Positions 58,735-64,000 of a stretch of 64,000 nucleotides of DNA are shown here, in pieces. Position 1 is the first letter of the stretch, and every line of letters begins with the position of its first letter. The stretch is from positions 3,830,001-3,894,000 of the forward strand of contig NZ_CP029552.1 in the NCBI RefSeq assembly GCF_003173775.1. The letters run 5' to 3'. The position numbers and the translations under genes were made by a program. Under the pieces are notes generated by a model, which made no database searches, had not been told where the DNA came from, and was given only the letters and a program-made list of their open reading frames with translations. This DNA is from Methylobacterium sp. 17Sr1-1 (GTDB lineage Bacteria; Pseudomonadota; Alphaproteobacteria; Rhizobiales; Beijerinckiaceae).

Positions 58735-59486
58735 CCGCGCACCAGCCAGGCCGCGTAGCCGAGGAGGAACTGCGTCATGAACTCGCCCGCGAGATAGTAA
58801 AGCATGAGGAGACCGCCGAACATCACGAACGGCGTGGCGACGAAGTAGACCGGAATCGTCGGCGTGAGCTTGTTGACGAAGCCCGCCGCCAGGTTGACCA
58901 GGATCGCGTAGATGATGAACGGCGCGGTGATGCGCAGCCCCAACATGAAGGCGCTGGCGACCTGGTCGACGATTCGGGTCAGCATCAGCTGGCTACCGAG
59001 CCCCTCGCCGGGCGGGATGCGGGCGTAGGACTCGACGAGGCCGCGAAACAGCTCCCAGTGCAGGTCGGCGGCGAAGAGCAGAGCGGTCGCGGTGAGCAGG
59101 ATCAGCCCCTCGACCGCCGGCACCGGGTCGGTGCCCTCGACCGGCGAGCCCGGCATGCCGCCGAAGCCCACCATGGTCGAGGTCGCGTTCATCACCGTCT
59201 CCAGCACCAGGATGAAGATCCGGCCGAGGAAGCCGATCATCAGCCCGGTCAGGGTCTCGCTGACGATCCAGGCGAGCGTCTGCATCGGCATCTGGCCGGC
59301 GAGGCGCGGCTCGAATTGCGGCACGATCAGGGGGGCGATGGCCAGCGAGACGGCGCCGGCGATCAGGAGCCGGACCTGTTGCGGCACCCGCGGGCTCGAG
59401 AGGCCCGGCACGACGAGCAGGCAGCCGCCGACGCGGCAGAAGATCAGGAAGACGGCGAGGAAGCTGTCCGGCCCGATCTTCGTCAC
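58731..59486 (-). CDS. fliR: Flagellar export gate protein FliR
   Basis: FliR forms part of the type III export gate with FliP and FliQ. The 251-residue protein has about six hydrophobic segments, starts [20 protein letters not shown] (a GTG start overlapping the flhA stop by four bases), and ends with a long hydrophobic segment ([20 protein letters not shown]). Upstream frames are not part of the gene. Order flhA-fliR is standard in Hyphomicrobiales. Confidence 0.92.
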   Translation of the reverse strand: MTKIGPDSFLAVFLIFCRVGGCLLVVPGLSSPRVPQQVRLLIAGAVSLAIAPLIVPQFEPRLAGQMPMQTLAWIVSETLTGLMIGFLGRIFILVLETVMNATSTMVGFGGMPGSPVEGTDPVPAVEGLILLTATALLFAADLHWELFRGLVESYARIPPGEGLGSQLMLTRIVDQVASAFMLGLRITAPFIIYAILVNLAAGFVNKLTPTIPVYFVATPFVMFGGLLMLYYLAGEFMTQFLLGYAAWLVRG

Positions 59487-61570
59487 GAGACGGTGCCCAG
59501 GGACTTGATCTCGACGCCGCGGGCGATCTCGAGATGCGAGAGCACCGGCAGGGTCGGGAAGATGCGCTCGATGATCATCCGCACGTAGGGCCGCGCGTCC
59601 GGGGCGGTGACGAGGGCGAAGCCGTGCACCTCGCGCATCCGGGCGCGGATCGCCTCCGAGGCCTCGGTGCCGAACTGCTCGACGAGGCGCGGGTCGATGT
59701 CGAACTCCACCACCTCGCCCTTGGCGTCGCGCTTCAGGCTCTGGTGGAACGACAGGTCCCAGCTGGCGCCGAGGCGCAGGACGCTGAGCACGCCGTTCTC
59801 GGCGAGGTCGCCGCAGATCTGCTGCGCCATGCGCATCCGCACGTGCTCGGCGATCTGCTCGGACCGGCGCGCATGCGGAGTGATCTCGGCGATGGCCTCC
59901 AGGATCAGGTGCAGGTTGCGGATCGACACCCGCTCGGCGAGCAGCAGCTTCAGCACCGCCTGCAAGCCCGAGTAGGAAATCTGCGACGGGCAGATCTCGT
60001 CGAGCAGGCGCTTGTACTCGGGATCGAGCCGGTCGAGCAGGCCGCGCATGTCCTTGTAGGAGAGGAATTGCGGCAGGTTGTTGCGGATCACCTCGGAGAG
60101 GTGGGTGAGCAGCACCGAGGCGCCGTCGATCGGCTCGAAGCCGCCGCGGCGGACCTCGCCGGCATAGGAATCCATCACCCACAGCGCCTTGAGGCCGAAG
60201 GCGGGCTCGCGCACCTCGTCGCTCGGCACGTCGGGCTTCGGCCCGTCGCCGACCACCACCAGCATCTCGCCGGGTCGGATCTCCTGGCTCGCCGCCACGG
60301 TGCCGTGGATCAGGATCTGGTAGCTCTTCGGCGGCAGGGCGAGGTTGTCCGAGACCTTGATGTCCGGCACCACGAAACCGTATTGGCGGGCGAACTTGCG
60401 CCGCATCTTGGCGACCCGGTGGGTCAGCTCGGCTTGGCTAGCCTGGATCTGCGAGGCGGCCTGGCGGCCGAGGCAGAGCTCGATCTCCGGGGTCTTGAGC
60501 GAGTCCTTGACCGAATCCTTCTCCTTCGCCTCGGCCTGCTTCACCGCCTCCTCGGCCCTGGCCTTGGCTTCGGCCGCCTTGGCCTGGGCCTGGAGCCGGC
60601 GGGGGATGGTGCGGGCGACGAAGAACAGGAGGCCGCTGAGCGCCGTGAAGGGCAGGAAGGGCAGGCCCGGCACGAGGGCGAACACGCCCATCATCGCCGC
60701 CGCGACGAGGAGCGCCCGCGGATAGGCGCCGAGCTGCCCGATCACCGCCTGCTCGGCGGTGCCCCGCGTGCCGCCCTTCGAGACCAGCAGGCCGGCGGCC
60801 AGCGAGACGATGAGCGCCGGGATCTGCGAGACGAGGCCGTCGCCGACCGAGAGCTTGGTGAAGATGTCGGCGGCGGTGCCGAGCGGCAGGCCGTGCCGCG
60901 TCGTCCCGATGATGATGCCGCCGAAGACGTTGACCGCGATGATGATGAGCGAGGCCACCGCCTCGCCGCGCACGAATTTCGAGGCGCCGTCCATCGAGCC
61001 GAAGAAGGCGCTCTCCTCCTCCAGTTCGCGGCGTCGCCGCTGCGCCTCCTTGTCGTCGATCAAGCCGGCATTGAGATCGGCGTCGATCGCCATCTGCTTG
61101 CCGGGGATCGCGTCGAGGGTGAAGCGGGCGCCGACCTCCGCGATGCGGGTCGCGCCCTTGGTGATGACGAGGAAGTTGACCGTGATCAGGATCAGGAAGA
61201 CCACGATCCCGATCACGAAGTCGCCGCTCATCACGAACTGCGAGAAGCCCTGGATGACGTGGCCGGCGGCGTCCACGCCCTTCTGGCCGTTGGCCAGGAT
61301 CAATCGCGTCGTGGCGATGCCGAGCGCCAGCCGCAGGAGGGTGGCGATCAGCAGGACGGTCGGGAAGGACGAGAATTCGAGCGGCTTCTGGATCCAGAGG
61401 GCCACCATCAGGATCAGCACCGACAGGGCGATCGAGAAGGCGAGCCCGACATCGATGAGGACCGCCGGCACCGGCAGGAACAGCACCGCCAGGATCGCCA
61501 CGATGCCGGCCGCGAAGCCGAAATCCCGCCGCGACTTGCGCTCGACCGCCACTGCCGCGCCCACCGCCAT
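59483..61570 (-). CDS. flhA: Flagellar export gate protein FlhA
   Basis: The 695-residue protein is the largest component of the export gate. The N-terminal half has eight membrane helices with [18 protein letters not shown]-like [20 protein letters not shown], and the conserved FHIPEC-type cytoplasmic loop ([26 protein letters not shown]). The C-terminal half (about 360-690) is the cytoplasmic ring that receives export substrates. It uses an ATG and ends overlapping fliR. Confidence 0.96.
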   Translation of the reverse strand: MAVGAAVAVERKSRRDFGFAAGIVAILAVLFLPVPAVLIDVGLAFSIALSVLILMVALWIQKPLEFSSFPTVLLIATLLRLALGIATTRLILANGQKGVDAAGHVIQGFSQFVMSGDFVIGIVVFLILITVNFLVITKGATRIAEVGARFTLDAIPGKQMAIDADLNAGLIDDKEAQRRRRELEEESAFFGSMDGASKFVRGEAVASLIIIAVNVFGGIIIGTTRHGLPLGTAADIFTKLSVGDGLVSQIPALIVSLAAGLLVSKGGTRGTAEQAVIGQLGAYPRALLVAAAMMGVFALVPGLPFLPFTALSGLLFFVARTIPRRLQAQAKAAEAKARAEEAVKQAEAKEKDSVKDSLKTPEIELCLGRQAASQIQASQAELTHRVAKMRRKFARQYGFVVPDIKVSDNLALPPKSYQILIHGTVAASQEIRPGEMLVVVGDGPKPDVPSDEVREPAFGLKALWVMDSYAGEVRRGGFEPIDGASVLLTHLSEVIRNNLPQFLSYKDMRGLLDRLDPEYKRLLDEICPSQISYSGLQAVLKLLLAERVSIRNLHLILEAIAEITPHARRSEQIAEHVRMRMAQQICGDLAENGVLSVLRLGASWDLSFHQSLKRDAKGEVVEFDIDPRLVEQFGTEASEAIRARMREVHGFALVTAPDARPYVRMIIERIFPTLPVLSHLEIARGVEIKSLGTVS

Positions 61571-61640
61571 GATCCCACCACCCTCCGCGGATTGTCGCGG
61601 ACGGGTGTGCCACGGCTAGCTTGCGCGGGGGTTGGGGCCC

Positions 61641-61907
61641 TCAGAACCCCGTCGCGATCCGCCCGTAGGCGGCCTCCGCGAAGGCGTGGATCTGCCCGCC
61701 GACGAAGGTGCCGGTGACGAGGAGGACGAGCAGGATCACCACGATCTTCGGCACGAAGGTCAGGGTGACCTCCTGGACCTGGGTGAGCGCCTGCAGCAGC
61801 GCCACCGCGATGCCGACCAGCATCGCGGCGCCGACCGCCGGACCCGCGGCGACGATCACCGTCCAGATCGCGGCGCGGACGAGCTCGAGGGCGTCGACCT
61901 CGCTCAT
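61641..61907 (-). CDS. fliQ: Flagellar export gate protein FliQ
   Basis: The 88-residue protein has two membrane helices (VRAAIWTVIVAAGPAVGAAM and PKIVVILLVLLVTGTFVG) joined by the conserved ALLQALTQVQEVTLTFVPK. The ATG at 61907 follows AAGGAG. It is separated from flgD by a family-4 repeat, but read-through is likely because the rest of the operon is tightly packed. Confidence 0.94.
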   Translation of the reverse strand: MSEVDALELVRAAIWTVIVAAGPAVGAAMLVGIAVALLQALTQVQEVTLTFVPKIVVILLVLLVTGTFVGGQIHAFAEAAYGRIATGF

Positions 61908-61929
61908 GACGGGACTCCTTCGGTGCCCT

Positions 61930-62036
61930 CTAGAGCACTGCACGATCGCGTTGCCATCGCGAAGTGCTCCAGGTGTTTGATTTTAGCGCATTTTCTTCGT
62001 CCAACCGGCGGCCGCTTGGTCGGAAAATGCTCCAGG
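61930..62036. repeat. Family-4 intergenic repeat, copy B, inside the flagellar operon
   Basis: It is in inverse orientation to copy A at 40143-40241. It contains GCATTTTCTTCGTCC and GGTCGGAAAATGC as imperfect ends of one half, and GAGCACTGCACGATCGCGTT, GCCATCGCGAAGTGCTC as a second hairpin. It fills the gap between flgD and fliQ. Confidence 0.75.
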
Positions 62037-62045
62037 GCTGCCGGC

Positions 62046-62465
62046 CTATTGTATCACGACGCCGGAGGTCAGCAGCACGTCCTGGCCGCTGGTCAGCCGC
62101 GCCAGCGCCCCGTCGGCCGTCACCCGCACGGACTGGACGGTGCCGGTCTGGGTGCCGTCGGCCGAGGTGAGGGTGCGGCCGATCACCGTATCGGCCTGGT
62201 CGAGGAAGCTCGAGGCGAGCAGCGAATCGAGCTTCGTGTTGGTCTTCGTCGCCTGCTCGACCTGCGAGAAGGTGGCGAGCTGGCCGACATACTCGGTCGA
62301 ATCCATCGGCTTCGTCGGATCCTGGTTCTTGAGCTGCGCCATCAGCAGCGTCAGGAAGGTGTCCGAGTTCATCTTGGCGGCGAACGAGCTGCCGGCCTTG
62401 GCGGCGGCCGCGGTCGCAGTGGTGCCCGCGCTCGAGGTGGCGCTGGTGGTGGTGTCGACGGTCAT
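62046..62465 (-). CDS. flgD: Flagellar hook capping protein FlgD
   Basis: FlgD caps the growing hook. The 139-residue protein has a Thr/Ser/Ala-rich N-terminus, then FLTLLMAQLKNQDPTKPMD and STEYVGQLATFSQVEQATK, the signature of FlgD, and a short C-terminal part (LTSADGTQTGTVQSVRV). Alphaproteobacterial FlgD is often this short. It starts directly after flbT. Confidence 0.93.
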   Translation of the reverse strand: MTVDTTTSATSSAGTTATAAAAKAGSSFAAKMNSDTFLTLLMAQLKNQDPTKPMDSTEYVGQLATFSQVEQATKTNTKLDSLLASSFLDQADTVIGRTLTSADGTQTGTVQSVRVTADGALARLTSGQDVLLTSGVVIQ

Positions 62466-63005
62466 TCAGGCCTCGGGCTCTCGGGCGGGCAGGGCGGAGG
62501 GGGCGGCGCGGCGGCTCACCGCCGGGGGCCGCACGGTGGCGCGCTCGCGGGGCCGGTCGGCCACGCGGGTGCGGCGGGCCAGCGCGGTCAGGCCCGGGCC
62601 GGGCACCGGGGCGGCGGGCGCCTCCCCGGCGCTCATCAGCGCGGCTTCGAGGGGGTAGAGCCCGCGGATCAGCTTCAGCGCCTCGAACAGGCGGCCGCCC
62701 TCGATCAGCGCGTGGGCGGCGGCGAGGCCGTCGCGCAGGGCCGCCTCGCCGGTCGCCGCCAGCAGGCCGTCGCGGAGGCCGTCGTAGAGGGCCCGCGCCG
62801 CCTCGGCCTGGCCGGGATCGATCAGCATGGTCTGGGCGGCGAAGTAGAGCTGGCGCAGGGGCGTCGTCGCGTCCTCGGCCTGCAGCACGTGGCTCTCGAG
62901 CAGGAAGGTCGCGTCGTTCAGGAGCTCGACCGCGACCTTCCGGTCGACCCGCAGCACGGCGCCGTTGATGTAGATCCGCTCTCCGGCGCGCAGCGACAGG
63001 CGCAT
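62466..63005 (-). CDS. flbT: Flagellar biosynthesis repressor FlbT
   Basis: FlbT binds flagellin mRNA and limits its translation until the hook is complete. The 179-residue protein starts [19 protein letters not shown], with [20 protein letters not shown] and [16 protein letters not shown], typical of FlbT. The last 45 residues (Pro/Ala/Arg-rich) extend beyond the usual domain. It lies next to its antagonist flaF. Confidence 0.93.
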   Translation of the reverse strand: MRLSLRAGERIYINGAVLRVDRKVAVELLNDATFLLESHVLQAEDATTPLRQLYFAAQTMLIDPGQAEAARALYDGLRDGLLAATGEAALRDGLAAAHALIEGGRLFEALKLIRGLYPLEAALMSAGEAPAAPVPGPGLTALARRTRVADRPRERATVRPPAVSRRAAPSALPAREPEA

Positions 63006-63013
63006 GGCGCGGC

Positions 63014-63361
63014 TCACCGGAGCCCGTCGCGGATCGAGGTGTTCACCTCGATCAGCGCGGCGAGGCTGCGCTCGGGCGAGCTCAGCACGGCACCCGCCTC
63101 CTGCATGGTCCAGGCGCCGATCGACACGAGGTCGTCGCGCAGGGCCGGGGGCAGGGCGTTGTCGGGACCCAGGAGGTCGGCGATCAGGACGTTCCACAGA
63201 TCCTGGACGTAGCCGACCGCGGCGGTCCGCTCCGGCCCGGCGAGGCCGCGGGCCTCGACGTCGCGCAGGAGGGTGAGGGCCCGATCGAAGGCGGCGCGCT
63301 CGCGCTCGCGGCCGACCTCGGGCGCGTCCTCCAGGATCTCGGAATAGGAAAAGCGATACAT
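63014..63361 (-). CDS. flaF: Flagellin synthesis regulator FlaF
   Basis: FlaF assists flagellin secretion and opposes FlbT. The 115-residue helical protein has [20 protein letters not shown] at the start and [26 protein letters not shown] in the family positions. It follows the flgL gene and precedes flbT, the common alphaproteobacterial order. Confidence 0.92.
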   Translation of the reverse strand: MYRFSYSEILEDAPEVGRERERAAFDRALTLLRDVEARGLAGPERTAAVGYVQDLWNVLIADLLGPDNALPPALRDDLVSIGAWTMQEAGAVLSSPERSLAALIEVNTSIRDGLR

Positions 63362-63437
63362 CGGGCCGATGCCTCGTCGGTCTGGTGTCTTGCGCGTCGG
63401 CGCGCGGCGCGGGAGTGGACGGCGGGTCGCCGGGCGC

Positions 63438-64000
63438 TTACGCGACGTATTTCAGGAGCGACAGCTCCTGGATCTGCGCGGTCAGCGAGTAGGACATCTG
63501 GAGCTGGGTCTTGGCGGCGGTGAACCGGGTCTGGGCCTCGGTCGGGTCGACCTCTTCGAGGCCGGCGATCTCCGTCTTGATGCGGGCGGATTGGGCGTCG
63601 AGTCGGGTATTGGCGTCGGTGATCCGCGACTGGCTGCGGCCGAGATCGGCCTGGAGCGAGACCAGCCCGGCGCTGGCCTGGCTCAGCAAGCCCATCGCCC
63701 GGTCGGAGACGACGGCCTGGGCGTCGGCCGAGAGGCCGGTGAGGCCGAGCCCCGACACGATCGCGGCTTGCGCGAGCTGGCGGAACGCCGTCCCGTTGGC
63801 GCTGACCGACGTGGTGACGGTCTCGCCGAGGGAAATCCGGCTGGTCACGGCCGTGTCCGAGGCCTGCGACCAGGTGGTGCCCCAGCTCGGGTCGGCGAAC
63901 TGGGCCGCGAGCGTCCCCTCGAGGAAGCTCTTGATCTGCGGCGCCGTCAGGGTGGCGGCCCGGGCATCGTCCGGCGGGAAGCCGAAGGCGGCCTGGAACG
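63438..64000 (-). CDS. flgL: Hook-filament junction protein FlgL, C-terminal part (runs off the right edge)
   Basis: The frame stays open to the edge, giving about 187 C-terminal residues. Features are FLEGTLAAQFADPSWGTTWS, SRISLGETVTTSVSANGTAF, and a C-terminal coiled coil (LVSLQADLGRSQSRITDANT, then LQMSYSLTAQIQELSLLKYV) of flagellin/FlgL type. A GTG at 63848 could look like a start but lies inside the conserved region. FlgL joins the hook to the filament. The N-terminus is outside the window. Confidence 0.88.
   Translation of the reverse strand, partial: FQAAFGFPPDDARAATLTAPQIKSFLEGTLAAQFADPSWGTTWSQASDTAVTSRISLGETVTTSVSANGTAFRQLAQAAIVSGLGLTGLSADAQAVVSDRAMGLLSQASAGLVSLQADLGRSQSRITDANTRLDAQSARIKTEIAGLEEVDPTEAQTRFTAAKTQLQMSYSLTAQIQELSLLKYVA

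Noticed and set aside
63438..63848. A complete 136-residue flagellar protein starting with GTG at 63848.
   Set aside because: The frame stays open to the window edge and the upstream residues continue FlgL-type sequence, so it is the C-terminus of a longer gene.

Overview
The window comes from a very GC-rich alphaproteobacterium, most likely a Methylobacterium or close relative (Hyphomicrobiales). The evidence is the gene set. It has flaF/flbT flagellar regulators, a long methylsuccinyl-CoA dehydrogenase of the ethylmalonyl-CoA pathway, and a DivL-type tyrosine 'histidine kinase' followed by a fused TsaE-AmgK protein, MurU and AddB. It also has the pdxJ-acpS-lepB-rnc-era order and several families of long palindromic intergenic repeats. 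No rRNA, tRNA, CRISPR array, IS element or prophage was seen. This is mostly core chromosome with some accessory patches.

Layout. 1-4.3 kb: the end of a lipoprotein gene, a large MscS-type channel and a spermidine-synthase-like enzyme. 4.3-9.2 kb: the rplU-rpmA, GNAT and obgE-proB block on the minus strand. A vapBC toxin-antitoxin module plus a decayed second copy (vapB2 and a 10-codon vapC2 stub) is wedged between obgE and proB. 9.4-20.7 kb: mixed metabolic, transport and regulatory genes (OlsB-like acyltransferase, FMN hydroxyacid oxidase, formate/nitrite channel, TerB, GlxA regulator with an isochorismatase, YafY, LysE, and an MFS pump divergent from a LysR gene). 20.8-24.6 kb: a three-subunit molybdenum aldehyde/xanthine oxidoreductase (paoABC order). 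25.3-29.4 kb: an ABC exporter, and an MFS transporter coupled to a PRC-barrel protein.

29.8-35.4 kb is a plus-strand housekeeping run: pdxJ-acpS-lepB-rnc-era, then two rRNA-modification-type genes, most joined by 4-base stop/start overlaps. 35.8-40.1 kb: a membrane class III cyclase, a peptide-type substrate-binding protein, and ahcY with a perfect palindromic operator candidate and a strong terminator. 40.6-49.5 kb: divL (single-base frameshift in a G-run), tsaE-amgK, murU, a GNAT gene and addB. The usual addB partner, addA, is not next. 50-57 kb: an outer-membrane beta-barrel protein, an SDR, mcd, a 59-aa protein, a GT4 glycosyltransferase and a DegP-type protease. 57-64 kb: a minus-strand flagellar operon, read from the right edge as flgL(partial)-flaF-flbT-flgD-fliQ-flhA-fliR and four small assembly-type genes.

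The most notable observations are the decayed tandem vapBC module between obgE and proB, the DivL reading-frame break at a G6 run, four unrelated families of palindromic intergenic repeats (one copy inside the flagellar operon), and the putative ahcY operator. I did not find a clearly new multigene system. Functions are read from motifs in the translated sequence, with no database search.
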